Positions 1 to 8,479 of a DNA stretch of 64,000 nt are shown piece by piece. The notes beneath the pieces are model-generated. The model worked only from the letters and a program-made list of their open reading frames with translations, was not told where the DNA came from and ran no database searches. The stretch's first letter is position 1; each line of letters opens with the position of its first letter. Origin of the DNA: Terrimonas pollutisoli (GTDB taxonomy: Bacteria; Bacteroidota; Bacteroidia; Chitinophagales; Chitinophagaceae); the NCBI RefSeq assembly GCF_029360765.1, contig NZ_JARKNA010000024.1:1-64000 (forward strand). The letters are read 5' to 3'. A program made the position numbers and the translations under genes.

Positions 1-242
1 TTGGCTTCTTCCGTACAAACATCCTCTAAAATACAGCAGGGACACCCATCGCAAAAATCAAAATCCAGTGTTTTCAATGGTTTCAGCCAATTTTTAAGGA
101 CCATTTCTGGAGAATGACGAAGACAGGACAATATTCCCTGCCATTTTTTCCGATAGTCATCGCCCGGCTTTTTGTCCGGTAGAACATATCTCTTCAATCG
201 ATGCGCAAAAATATTCAACTCAACTTTGACTACTTGAAGCAC
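1..242 (-). pseudogene. cysteine-rich ORF fragment running off the left edge
   Basis: On the minus strand an open frame runs from a GTG near 242 to the window edge without a stop, about 80 residues. It contains a cysteine cluster (CDGCPCC) near its visible end. Immediately upstream, in another frame, is a second open stretch of about 35 residues (VDYRLRVLKKLGEMKF...) that ends around 230. The two pieces may be one gene broken by a frameshift. I do not recognise the family. It borders a long AT-rich gene-free stretch, which fits a decaying or transferred gene. It could also be a chance open frame. Confidence 0.3.
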
Positions 243-255
243 CCATCCAATTTAT

Positions 256-1029
256 AACTGCCCGCCGAAATTTCATCTCACCCAGTTTTTTAAGAACCCG
301 CAACCGGTAATCGACCAGAAAATACTCCTTTTATTTAAAAACAAATACAATTATTACTGAATACTATTTTAAATTAATTCTATTTTCTAATAAACATCCA
401 TTAAATGATTAATTTCAAACAATTAACACTATTAAATTTAAATATTATCATTTCAACCTTAATCCTACTGCTATGATCGCATTTTGAACAAACTTTTCTA
501 TTATTAAATTTTAAAATTTATAAGTTATAGATTGAATATTAAATAATTACATAAATAAATTAAACTACTTTTCTTAGTAAGTATTATCTATTTAATTGCC
601 ACCCTGTTTACTAACATTTTTTGATAAAAAATAAGTTTACTATGGAGTCGAATTTCTGTCTCCTACTCTTTCTTTAGTTTCGTCAAGGTTGGGGCGAAAG
701 ATCAATCGAACGAAAGGCTCAAAACCTCCCAAATGGCTCACCCAGGTGATGGGCTATAATTAAGCTCTCCCCGAAACGCATCGAAAGCCTGAATACTTCA
801 TATTTAGAAATAAGTGCATTTAGCAGGACATCCTGACAGTTTCGAATTATCAATTCTTATAGCCTGTTTCGATTAGAGAAATTCGTGGGACCAGATCCGG
901 ATCAGACATTACTACAAAGGGCCCAGGATTTTTGTCTTATGAACTGAGCCTACAAAAAAATGTTAACCCTTTTGTGAGCCGTACCTTTAGCCGGAGAATG
1001 TCGTCATACGAACATTAAAACTCCTGGCA
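256..1029. other. gene-poor AT-rich region
   Basis: No open frame of convincing length lies here on either strand. Positions 340-620 are strikingly AT-rich compared with the neighbouring genes, with many short A and T runs. The part from 640 to 1020 has more ordinary composition but only short open stretches. I see no tRNA, hairpin terminator or terminal inverted repeat. It reads like a degraded intergenic region beside a broken gene. Confidence 0.55.
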
Positions 1030-1425
1030 GTGATTAGAATTTTATTCCTTGCTATCCTTGGTTTTGCAGGCCCTCGGTTAAAGGCACAAAAAGTGGAAAG
1101 CATTTACTTCCACTTGTATACCGACAGCCTGAAGAAAGGCACCCATAATTACATTAATGTGGATGGTAAAATGTCGAACGGGCAGTGGTTGCCGTTGACG
1201 GAAAAAGAGATCCAATTCAGCTCGTCTGATTACAAATTTTCAGGTAACGAGTTAATCGTACCGGCCAATTGCACCCTGGATAAGATTACTGTAAAAGCCG
1301 TATTGAAAAGCAACCCTTCGCTTTGGATCGAAAAGACGATTTGGGTAAAAAAGAAACCCGACCCGGAGTTGCCCACAAAAGAGGAAGTAATGCGGGAAAT
1401 TAAAAGATCAAGAAGGAGAGGTTAG
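1030..1425 (+). CDS. small exported protein with Ig-like fold
   Basis: A 131-residue protein beginning at a GTG codon. The first 20 residues are hydrophobic and end in KAQK, a likely signal peptide for export to the periplasm or surface. The next 90 residues read like one bacterial Ig-like beta-sandwich (YINVDGKMSNGQWLPLT, then a SGNELIVPAN stretch). The tail is very basic (EIKRSRRRG), which could contact nucleic acid, LPS or peptidoglycan. The frame stays open upstream to about 991, so a non-ATG start a few codons earlier is possible. No catalytic motif is visible. It is followed by a bidirectional terminator shared with the convergent transaldolase gene. Function unknown. Confidence 0.7.
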   Translation: MIRILFLAILGFAGPRLKAQKVESIYFHLYTDSLKKGTHNYINVDGKMSNGQWLPLTEKEIQFSSSDYKFSGNELIVPANCTLDKITVKAVLKSNPSLWIEKTIWVKKKPDPELPTKEEVMREIKRSRRRG

Positions 1426-1471
1426 TTAATAAGCAAAATTTCTTGCCGAAAATTTGTGCATAGTAACATAA

Positions 1472-1505
1472 AAAAAGCCGGTCTCATTTGAAACCGGCTT
1501 TATTC
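1472..1505. terminator. bidirectional rho-independent terminator
   Basis: An AAGCCGGT / ACCGGCTT stem with a short loop, with an A-run on the left and a T-run on the right. It lies between the convergent gene ends at 1425 and 1522 and can serve both. Confidence 0.8.
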
Positions 1506-1521
1506 TTAATATTAGTTCTGC

Positions 1522-2178
1522 TTACATTGTTTTCCTGGCATCTTCCAGGAATTTAGCCAGCCCGATATCTGTCAGTGGGTGTTTTAAAAGACCGAGAATT
1601 GAATCCAGCGGACAAGTGCATACATCAGCCCCGGCTTCAGCACATTTAACTATATGCAAAGCGCTACGGATAGATGCCGCTAAAATCTCTGTCTTATAAC
1701 CTTGTATGGAATAAATCTGCGCAATCTGGGCTATCAGCTCTACGCCATCCCAATTGCTATCATCTATACGGCCGATAAAGGGCGATACATAAGCCGCCCC
1801 GGCCTTTGCAGCCAATATGGCCTGACCCGCTGAAAATACAAGGGTACAATTGGTTCTTATGCCGTTATCTGTGAACCATTTTATCGCTTTTACCCCATCT
1901 TTTATCATTGGAACCTTAACGACAATGTTTGGGTGAATAGCCGCCAGTTTCTTTCCTTCCTCAACTATCCCCTCAAAATCAGTTGAAACAACCTCAGCGC
2001 TAATATCGCCGCCATCTACCAGTTCACAGATAGTTTTGTAATGATTAATGATGGCTTCCTGTCCTTTGATTCCTTCTTTTGCCATCAGGGAAGGATTGGT
2101 GGTAACACCGTCTAAAATCCCAAGATCATGGGCTTCTTTGATCTGTGCAAGATTGGCTGTATCAATAAAAAATTTCAT
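1522..2178 (-). CDS. fsa: fructose-6-phosphate aldolase / transaldolase-like protein
   Basis: A 218-residue class I aldolase of the small transaldolase subfamily (TalC/FSA type), full length for that group. Visible signatures are MKFFIDTANL at the start, the GVTTNPSL motif near residues 24-31 and the Schiff-base lysine in VVKVPM at about residue 88. Also present are the TNCTLVFS and YVSPFIGR stretches. It acts in the cytoplasm, either exchanging dihydroxyacetone units in the non-oxidative pentose phosphate pathway or cleaving fructose 6-phosphate. Sequence alone does not separate the two activities. The gene is transcribed away from the SRP RNA gene. A small hairpin repeat begins just 2 nt upstream of the start codon. 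Confidence 0.93.
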   Translation of the reverse strand: MKFFIDTANLAQIKEAHDLGILDGVTTNPSLMAKEGIKGQEAIINHYKTICELVDGGDISAEVVSTDFEGIVEEGKKLAAIHPNIVVKVPMIKDGVKAIKWFTDNGIRTNCTLVFSAGQAILAAKAGAAYVSPFIGRIDDSNWDGVELIAQIAQIYSIQGYKTEILAASIRSALHIVKCAEAGADVCTCPLDSILGLLKHPLTDIGLAKFLEDARKTM

Positions 2179-2179
2179 A

Positions 2180-2203
2180 AACCCCTATCCCGAAACGGGA
2201 ACT
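2180..2203 (-). repeat. short hairpin repeat in the fsa leader
   Basis: A TCCCG / CGGGA hairpin (2188-2200) followed on the minus strand by ATAGGGGTTT and the fsa ATG. It belongs to the same element type as the leaders at 22130, 27111 and 42849, in the same orientation. Confidence 0.6.
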
Positions 2204-2237
2204 ACTTTTTTAAACGTTTGAAGATACCTGAAGACTT

Positions 2238-2266
2238 GTATCCCCCCTTCAGGGGATTAGGGGGTA
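2238..2266. repeat. REP-like C-rich/G-rich palindrome
   Basis: A run of C, then CCCCTTCAGGGG, then ATTAGGGGG. This is the C-rich/G-rich palindrome type scattered in Bacteroidota intergenic DNA. It lies immediately 3' of the SRP RNA on the minus strand and may act as part of its terminator. Confidence 0.6.
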
Positions 2267-2270
2267 AAAA

Positions 2271-2367
2271 AAGGCAGGCTCCTCACATCGCACCGCTCAA
2301 CCACCTACTCTTGCTGCCTTCCGGCCCTGGGAGGGTTCAGCAGGAGCTGGTCGTGTAAGACCTGCCG
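2271..2367 (-). ncRNA. ffs: signal recognition particle RNA, small bacterial (4.5S) type
   Basis: On the minus strand about 95 nt fold into one long hairpin. The 5' end GGCAGG pairs with the 3' end CCTGCC. The apical region holds the universally conserved Ffh-binding motif, AGGGCCGGAAGGCAGCAA, followed by GAGTAGG. The 3' end runs into a T-run on the minus strand. A consensus TATCTTTG box lies 4-5 nt before the inferred 5' end, which fixes the transcription start well. The product binds Ffh and targets membrane and exported proteins to the Sec/YidC machinery. It lies between fsa and the T9SS plug gene. Confidence 0.93.
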
Positions 2368-2370
2368 GCG

Positions 2371-2378
2371 CAAAGATA
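2371..2378 (-). promoter_or_regulatory. SRP RNA promoter -7 box
   Basis: TATCTTTG on the minus strand matches the Bacteroidota TAnnTTTG consensus. It ends 4-5 nt before the expected RNA 5' end. I see no clear TTG at the -33 position. Confidence 0.65.
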
Positions 2379-2428
2379 AGGAAGCAGAGATGATTGTTGA
2401 TTGAATATTTGAAAATTGAACTGGTTTT

Positions 2429-3703
2429 CTATCTCCCAATTAAGGTATTTAACTGTGCCATGCCTATTAGTTCATCAGCACGGGCACCAAACGGGCGGAA
2501 ATAAACCAGCACCGTATAACTGTTTTCGGTATTAGTGAAATTGCCCTCGGTGTTGTCAAATGAGAATCGGTTACCCGGTTCTTTTCCTTCTTCCAATGTG
2601 ATATAGGAATAGTTATAATACCCTTGCTTTAAGTAAAGTGTCTTTTCATAAACTCCCTTGTCGGGATTAAACACCATTCGGGCAGCCTCATTGGGCAAAT
2701 AATTAGTAAGCTCCCCAAAAACATAAACGTCTTTGCCGGGATACTGCCTGCCCCCGGGTGGCATATAGGTAAAATGGACATAGGCGTAGTCACTTTGCCA
2801 ATAAGGATTATTGCCGTCCGTATTTTCAATGGTATAGATGCCATTCAGGTCACGATAATAAACATATACCTGTTGTTTTCGCTCTGCATCGGGTTTTACA
2901 TACACTTCTGTTTTAGCGTCGTTCGTATCAACCAGCTTTTGCATACGGTCACTCATTAACCGAAGGCTGCGCAGGTCTATCCACCGCCATTCCCGCCCCG
3001 CCTGGAAACTACTGATATCGTTGTTGTACTCATAATAATTACCCCGATAAATAGTAGGCCGGTCAAATACGGCTGCCGTGGGCCAAATATTATTTTGCAG
3101 CACCGTTACTTTGAGATCCTGTGGTGACATGGCATTGATTCTCGCATTGGCAGTGTTCACCACCACCTGCACCCGCTGATCGGTCAGGTAAAGTTGAGAA
3201 TTGAACGGCTGCTTTAACTGTGCGGCAATGGCAACTTTATTATCGACTACCAAAAAACGTTTGGTAAAATAAAGTTTAGAGGTATCGCTGTTCAAAAAAA
3301 CTTTCAACAGGTAATTGCCGGAGCGTATGGGAGTCGAGCTTCGATCCGGTAAAATCGCCTGGTAATGGGTGTATTTGGTGAAAGAAATAGAGGAATAACG
3401 ATAATTGGTGATCCGGGTTGTTTGAAAACCGCGGATATAATCGAAGGCTGGCAGGTTAGCCGGGCTCCAGTCCGCATTGCAAAGTTGAAAGGTGTAATAA
3501 TAGCTCTTAACATCGGCATCAAAATCATCAAAATGTAATTCCATCTGTTCACCGCTATTCAGGCTAATAATAGGATAACTAAAGATATCTCCATACTTGT
3601 GCAGTTTTACTGCATGTATATTAGGTTGATAAATATGATCAGGCATTTGAGCCCCGGCTATGTAAAAAGCAAAGATGGAAAGAACAGCAATTATCGTTTT
3701 CAT
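2429..3703 (-). CDS. type IX secretion system plug protein (DUF5103)
   Basis: A 424-residue exported protein with a signal peptide ending near residue 18. Its aromatic-rich beta-sandwich architecture (YYYTFQLCNADWSP, YEYNNDISSFQAGREWRWIDLRS, YAYVHFTY, DVYVFGELTNY) is characteristic of DUF5103. That family contains the Plug, which closes the SprA translocon from the periplasmic side in the type IX secretion system of Bacteroidota. The family name comes from similarity; the role in this strain is inferred. Another gene here (37014-38264) encodes a T9SS-sorted protease, so the system should be present in the genome. No other T9SS component gene is nearby. Confidence 0.85.
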   Translation of the reverse strand: MKTIIAVLSIFAFYIAGAQMPDHIYQPNIHAVKLHKYGDIFSYPIISLNSGEQMELHFDDFDADVKSYYYTFQLCNADWSPANLPAFDYIRGFQTTRITNYRYSSISFTKYTHYQAILPDRSSTPIRSGNYLLKVFLNSDTSKLYFTKRFLVVDNKVAIAAQLKQPFNSQLYLTDQRVQVVVNTANARINAMSPQDLKVTVLQNNIWPTAAVFDRPTIYRGNYYEYNNDISSFQAGREWRWIDLRSLRLMSDRMQKLVDTNDAKTEVYVKPDAERKQQVYVYYRDLNGIYTIENTDGNNPYWQSDYAYVHFTYMPPGGRQYPGKDVYVFGELTNYLPNEAARMVFNPDKGVYEKTLYLKQGYYNYSYITLEEGKEPGNRFSFDNTEGNFTNTENSYTVLVYFRPFGARADELIGMAQLNTLIGR

Positions 3704-3871
3704 TCAAAAATTAATTAATACTATGGTAGCAGTTAAGTGTTGTTGCTCCGGGCTGCATGCCCCGACTATACCCTTTACAATATTGTGAAAAAAGGGTAAA
3801 AAAGCAGATAAATATACGTTTCGGCTTATTTTTGAATACACTATTAAACAATTTAAGACAAACATTTCATT

Positions 3872-5107
3872 TTGAAGGTTGCAGGCTTTATAGCAAACCG
3901 CATCGCATTTAATCAGCAGAAATCCTTTTCCCGCTTTATCATCCGCCTATCAATCGTAGCCACTGTTATCAGTGTTGCGGTAATGATCATTACCCTTGCA
4001 TTTGCCAACGGCTTCCAGGAACAGGTGAGCCAGAAGGTCTTTAGTTTCTGGGGGCATATCCGCATCCAGGAGAAGCAGCCTTTTAAAGCATTGATTGCGG
4101 AAGAAACACCGCTTATTAAAAACGACTCCCTCGTAAATGAAATCAGGAAAAATCCAACTATTCAAAGCATCTACCCTTTTGCAACCAAGTACACCATTCT
4201 AAAAACAAAAGATGAGATCGAAGGAGTATTGTTGAAGGGATTTGACAGCACTTATGATTTTGCACATCTGAAACGATTTATCCAGGCAGGGAGGCCAATA
4301 CAGTTTAATGACAGCACTTACAGCCGTGAGATCATGATTTCCCTATACACTGCCAACCAGCTGAAACTAAAAGTAAACGACCGCGTCTTTATTTATTTCA
4401 TTCGCCCCGACGGCAGTTTACGTCCGGACCGGCTTACGATCACCGGTATATATAAAACAGGAATTGAAGAATACGACAAAACATTTGCCATCGGCGACAT
4501 TAAACTAATTCAACGATTAAACGACTGGCAACGCACCGAGGCCGGCGGCTATGAAATATTTTTAAAAGATTATAAAAAGATAGATGACGTAGCCGATGAA
4601 ATTTATTACATGGATGACTTCCCTCCCACCTGGGATGCCCAAAGTGTAAGAACCATTTCGCCGAATATCTTCGACTGGCTGAATATGCAGGATGTGACCC
4701 GCAATGTACTGATTGCATTTATGATCATTGTCGCTGTTATCAACCTGATTACCTGTCTTATTATCCTTGTACTCGAAAGAGTGCGGATGATTGGGGTATT
4801 GAAGGCTTTAGGTGCTACCGACTGGACCGTACAAAAAATTTTCCTTCGCCACTCTCTCATCATTACTCTTACCGGCATCATCGTGGGACTGGCGGTGGCG
4901 TTGGGTGTTTTGTATTTGCAGCAAACAACCGGCTTTATCAAATTGCAGGAAGATGCCTACTACCTGAGTGAAGCTGCTGTCAAAATCGTTTGGTGGCAGG
5001 TAGCCGCTATTTGTATCGGCACGTTGGTCGTTTGCTTCCTGATATTGATGATACCTTCAGTACTTGTAAGAAAGATACAACCCGTGAAAGCGATCAGGTT
5101 TAGTTAA
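3872..5107 (+). CDS. LolC/LolE-like ABC transporter permease
   Basis: A 411-residue inner-membrane permease of the FtsX/MacB superfamily. An N-terminal helix (about residues 22-48, with FANGFQEQVSQKVFSFWGHI) is followed by a large periplasmic domain of about 200 residues. Three C-terminal helices include the RMIGVLKALGATDWTVQKIF coupling region. This is the LolC/E layout, used to extract lipoproteins from the inner membrane for delivery to the outer membrane. The ATPase partner is not in the neighbourhood, as is common in Bacteroidota. The start is a TTG (MKVAGFIANRIA); no ATG fits between it and the upstream in-frame stop at 3854. Its 3' end abuts a long inverted repeat. Confidence 0.88.
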   Translation: MKVAGFIANRIAFNQQKSFSRFIIRLSIVATVISVAVMIITLAFANGFQEQVSQKVFSFWGHIRIQEKQPFKALIAEETPLIKNDSLVNEIRKNPTIQSIYPFATKYTILKTKDEIEGVLLKGFDSTYDFAHLKRFIQAGRPIQFNDSTYSREIMISLYTANQLKLKVNDRVFIYFIRPDGSLRPDRLTITGIYKTGIEEYDKTFAIGDIKLIQRLNDWQRTEAGGYEIFLKDYKKIDDVADEIYYMDDFPPTWDAQSVRTISPNIFDWLNMQDVTRNVLIAFMIIVAVINLITCLIILVLERVRMIGVLKALGATDWTVQKIFLRHSLIITLTGIIVGLAVALGVLYLQQTTGFIKLQEDAYYLSEAAVKIVWWQVAAICIGTLVVCFLILMIPSVLVRKIQPVKAIRFS

Positions 5108-5234
5108 AGTCTGAACCAGGATTTGGGAGGATTAAAGGGATTAGGAGGATAGCAAACTGTATTCGTGGAGTATAAGGCTTTAAGGTGAATCCTTTCAATC
5201 TTAAAAATCTCCCCAAATCATGGTTCAGACGAAA
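5108..5234. repeat. long imperfect inverted repeat at a convergent junction
   Basis: The left arm (TCTGAACCAGGATTTGGGAG, then GATTAAAGGGATTAGGAGGAT) is mirrored by the right arm (AATCCTTTCAATCTT, then CCCCAAATCATGGTTCAGA). The element fills the whole space between the permease stop (5107) and the TrmH stop (5235). I recognise this GTCTGAACCAGGATT type as a widespread interspersed bacterial repeat; copy number here is not testable. It can form a cruciform or a bidirectional terminator. Confidence 0.8.
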
Positions 5235-5981
5235 TCATCGTTCCGACAATGCAACATGCGATAAGATAATTCCTGTTGCAACCGCTGCATTTAACGATTC
5301 GGCTTTCCCAATTCGGGGAATTGTGACTTTTACATCTATCAATTCAAATATCTCGTTTGAAATTCCTTTTGACTCGTTGCCGATTACAAGCAGCCCTTCC
5401 GTTATTTTTTTCATAGCCGTCACGTCCCTTCCCTCCAACGCGGCGGCATAAACGGGAACATCTTTGTGTTGCTTTAGCCACTCCACTAAATCTGTATATA
5501 CTATTCCTACCCTTGCTATACTACCCATGGTTGACTGTACGGTTTTGGGATTATAAATATCCGCACAAGTTTTACTGCAAATGATCTGCTTTATTCCAAA
5601 CCAGTCAGCAATACGTATAATGGTACCCAAATTTCCCGGATCCTGTATTGTATCCAATACCAAAGACAAAGCTGCCTTGGTGGGTATACTTTTGTTATAG
5701 GCGGGCTTTTTAATTAAGGCTACTACCTTGTTAGGTGTAGACAACTGTGAAATTTTTCCCAAATCATTTTCATTGATCTCCGTAATTTTTATTGCCTTGA
5801 CGGATGTTCCGTTGGTAGCAATCCAGTCCGGCAATGCAAAAAGTTCGGAAATTTCCAACGCGTCAGATTCGAGTAATTCAGCAACAATCTTTGGTCCTTC
5901 CGCAATAAACACTCCTTCTTCATCCCGTACTTTTTTCTGGCCTAAACTTTGGATATATTTGATCTGCGATTTACCAAGCAT
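5235..5981 (-). CDS. TrmH/SpoU family RNA 2'-O-methyltransferase
   Basis: A 248-residue SPOUT methyltransferase. The N-terminal substrate-binding segment (SQIKYIQSLGQKKVRDEEGVFIAEG) is typical of the 23S rRNA-type members. The C-terminal knotted domain has all three SpoU motifs: LDTIQDPGNLGTIIR, LLVIGNESKGIS, and IPRIGKAESLNAAVATGI. It transfers a methyl group from S-adenosylmethionine to a ribose 2'-hydroxyl in rRNA or tRNA in the cytoplasm; the exact nucleotide cannot be read. It is divergent from the outer-membrane protein gene at 6000. The start at 5981 is preferred because MLGKSQIKYIQSL matches the family N-terminus. Confidence 0.9.
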   Translation of the reverse strand: MLGKSQIKYIQSLGQKKVRDEEGVFIAEGPKIVAELLESDALEISELFALPDWIATNGTSVKAIKITEINENDLGKISQLSTPNKVVALIKKPAYNKSIPTKAALSLVLDTIQDPGNLGTIIRIADWFGIKQIICSKTCADIYNPKTVQSTMGSIARVGIVYTDLVEWLKQHKDVPVYAAALEGRDVTAMKKITEGLLVIGNESKGISNEIFELIDVKVTIPRIGKAESLNAAVATGIILSHVALSER

Positions 5982-5999
5982 TGTTGTTTTAATTTATTT

Positions 6000-8321
6000 A
6001 TGTTATCGGGCAAGCCTTTGTTTTATAGAAAACTCTTCAACGCATATTTAGTCGTATTCGCCATTGGAGTGTTTGCCTCCTGCACCATTGTAAAAAGATA
6101 CCAGCCCGGAAAACCTTTTGTCTACAAAACAAATATCAACCTAATAGGTAATTTTTCAAAAGAAGAAAAAGAATCACTGCTGGCGGGTCTCGAAGACCAA
6201 CTGGATGATAGCATGCAGGTAAGAAAATTGGATAAACTTCTCTGGAGTGTGATGAAAAACCCTCCCGTTTACGATAGCTCCAATGCGGATAAATCTATCA
6301 TGTTTATGCAGGCGCTACTAAGGTCACATGGCTACTTTAGTGATTCGATTTACTACGATTACACAATTAAACCGGAAGGGAAAGATGAACTTCGCACAAC
6401 GGTTAATTTTAACGTGCGACCGGGCAAACAAGTGCATCTTGATTCTATCAATTATCATCTTCGCCATCCCGATCTTCAGCAGGTAACTGATTCAACAAAA
6501 TCACAGGCATTAATTAAAAAAGGAGATCCCTTCGCAAAAAATCTTATTTCAAACGAGCTTGACCGGCTAACCGACGTATATAGAAATACCGGTTATTTCC
6601 GGTTTACCCGTGATGAATTGGTTGGTCTTTGGGATACCCTGGACGTCTCTTTATTGCAACCGGGACTTGATCCCTTTGAGCAATTAGAAATATTGCAAAA
6701 ACTGAAGGAGCGCCGCGAAAATCCAACCGCTAATCTGGAACTCAGACTGAGAACTATCGATAGTGTAAAGCTCACTAAGTTTTATATGGGAAATGTAACG
6801 GTGTATCCCGATTACCTGACGGACACGATTGGTCTCACCCGCAAAGTCAAAGTAGTAGAAGGAATTACTGTTATCCAACACCGCAACAGGTTTAAAGCAA
6901 AAATATTTCCACCGAATATTTATTTACCAAAAGATAGCCTCTATCGCCAGCGCAGATATATTCGCACAATCAATCGTTTAGATTTAGTTGGCGCCTGGCG
7001 AACAGTTAGTATTGACCAGGTTCCGCGGAGAGATACGGTTGATTTTGTTATTCGCCTTATACCGAAAAAAAAATATTCATTTGATACCAACGTTGAAGGC
7101 AGCATCAACCAAAGTGCTTTTGCAGGCAATCTTTTTGGCATGGGTGTAAATGTTAGCTTGCAAAACAGAAACTTTGCAAAAGCGGCTAACATGACGAATT
7201 CTAACCTTCGTTATGGAGTTGAATTGGGCAATATAAAAGGAGCTGGTCAATTCATCCAGACACAACAGGTCAGCTTCAACCATAATATTTATTTTCCACG
7301 TTTTGTTCCGGGAACAAAACTTATCCCTGAAAATTTTCGGGATAATTTCAGAACGATATTTTCATTCAGCGCAGCTAATACGGAAAGAAGATTACTGTAT
7401 AACCTAACTACTATTAACGGATCGTGGGGATACGAATATCAACGACGAAAATTATTAGTGAATGTTAAGATCCCGAATATCGAATATTCCTACCTGGTAC
7501 GCCGGGATAGCCTTGATACGCTGATCAGGTACAACCCATCGCTTCGCAACATATTTACAGATGGTTTTATTTCTTCTGTTATTGTCAACCTGACATTAAG
7601 CGGCGGGCAAACAAATAAACTAAATGTTTTTCGGGCGAACCTTGAACAGTCTGGCCTTGTCACCGGAATAATCCGCAATTCATTTTTGGATCGTCATCTT
7701 TATCGCTTTATCAAGCTTGACGCCGAATTTGCCAGGCTGATTCGATTTCCTAAAGCTTCGATGGCTTTCAGGGCCTTTGCAGGAGCAGGTTATGAATTTA
7801 ACTCCACCCGCAACCCCGATAAAAGAAATAATCTTCCGTTTTTCAAACAATATTTTAGCGGCGGTCCAAACAGTATGCGGGCATGGGCGTTGCGACGATT
7901 GGGCCCCGGCTCCACCATGAAGGAATTTAAGGGGCAGTTTGGCACACCCGATCGTTATGGCGATATACAATTGGAAGCAAATGCGGAATACAGGTTTCCC
8001 ATTGGAAAACCTTTAGGGATAAAGGTGAACGGTGCTTTGTTCACTGATGTGGGCAATGTTTGGTTTATGAAAAAAGCACCGGATCGGCCGGAAGAAGAAA
8101 TTTTCAAACTAAGCCGCTTAGGGAAGGATATCGCCATTGGCGCCGGTGGCGGTCTCCGTGTTGACTTCGATTTTTTTGTCATCCGCTTTGATTATTCATA
8201 TAGGGTAAAAGATCCGAGTCCTGCGCTTTCAGATGCACAATATCAAAACAAATGGTTTAGCTATCCTTTTTTTAAAGGAGCCCAATTCCAGTTGGGAATC
8301 GGCTATCCGTTCATTTTCTAA
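6000..8321 (+). CDS. BamA/TamA-like outer-membrane protein (surface antigen family)
   Basis: A 773-residue outer-membrane lipoprotein of the Omp85 superfamily. The N-terminus has a hydrophobic stretch and lipobox (VVFAIGVFASC). About 300 residues with POTRA-like segments follow (for example KQVHLDSINYHL). The C-terminal 400 residues form a barrel with the usual FFKQYFSGGPNSMRAWALRRLGPG signature and end in QLGIGYPFIF. Family members insert or translocate proteins at the outer membrane. I chose ATG 6000 over an earlier in-frame ATG at 5949, because the earlier one would overlap the divergent TrmH start and place charged residues before the signal peptide. A possible TATATTTG promoter box lies at 5954-5961, inside the TrmH gene. 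It resembles the TamL lipoprotein group. Confidence 0.88.
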   Translation: MLSGKPLFYRKLFNAYLVVFAIGVFASCTIVKRYQPGKPFVYKTNINLIGNFSKEEKESLLAGLEDQLDDSMQVRKLDKLLWSVMKNPPVYDSSNADKSIMFMQALLRSHGYFSDSIYYDYTIKPEGKDELRTTVNFNVRPGKQVHLDSINYHLRHPDLQQVTDSTKSQALIKKGDPFAKNLISNELDRLTDVYRNTGYFRFTRDELVGLWDTLDVSLLQPGLDPFEQLEILQKLKERRENPTANLELRLRTIDSVKLTKFYMGNVTVYPDYLTDTIGLTRKVKVVEGITVIQHRNRFKAKIFPPNIYLPKDSLYRQRRYIRTINRLDLVGAWRTVSIDQVPRRDTVDFVIRLIPKKKYSFDTNVEGSINQSAFAGNLFGMGVNVSLQNRNFAKAANMTNSNLRYGVELGNIKGAGQFIQTQQVSFNHNIYFPRFVPGTKLIPENFRDNFRTIFSFSAANTERRLLYNLTTINGSWGYEYQRRKLLVNVKIPNIEYSYLVRRDSLDTLIRYNPSLRNIFTDGFISSVIVNLTLSGGQTNKLNVFRANLEQSGLVTGIIRNSFLDRHLYRFIKLDAEFARLIRFPKASMAFRAFAGAGYEFNSTRNPDKRNNLPFFKQYFSGGPNSMRAWALRRLGPGSTMKEFKGQFGTPDRYGDIQLEANAEYRFPIGKPLGIKVNGALFTDVGNVWFMKKAPDRPEEEIFKLSRLGKDIAIGAGGGLRVDFDFFVIRFDYSYRVKDPSPALSDAQYQNKWFSYPFFKGAQFQLGIGYPFIF

Positions 8322-8337
8322 GAAGCTGATAAAATTT

Positions 8338-8452
8338 TTCAGAATAGAACGCAGATATGTCAGGATCATGATGATCCGATAGCTATCGGATTTCGCTGAT
8401 CTTATCCTGATAAATCATAATTATCAGTGTTATCAGCGTTCTTCTACATTTT
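8338..8452. repeat. imperfect palindromic repeat at a convergent junction
   Basis: The element begins AGAACGCAGATATGTCAGGAT and ends ATCAGTGTTATCAGCGTTCT. Its core hairpin is GATCCGATAGCTATCGGATT, with TCAGGAT and ATCCTGA as nested arms. It fills most of the space between the convergent stops at 8321 and 8480. GAACGCxGAT...ATCxGCGTTC repeats are known interspersed elements in Bacteroidota. Confidence 0.75.
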
Positions 8453-8479
8453 TAAACAACTTCAAGGTTAATTCTCGTT

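Noticed and set aside
2128..2358. Plus-strand frame across the SRP RNA region
   Set aside because: It overlaps fsa and the SRP RNA; the codons are those of the structural RNA.
5949..5999. Earlier start for the BamA/TamA-like protein
   Set aside because: It would overlap the divergent TrmH gene start and bury the lipoprotein signal; ATG 6000 fits better.
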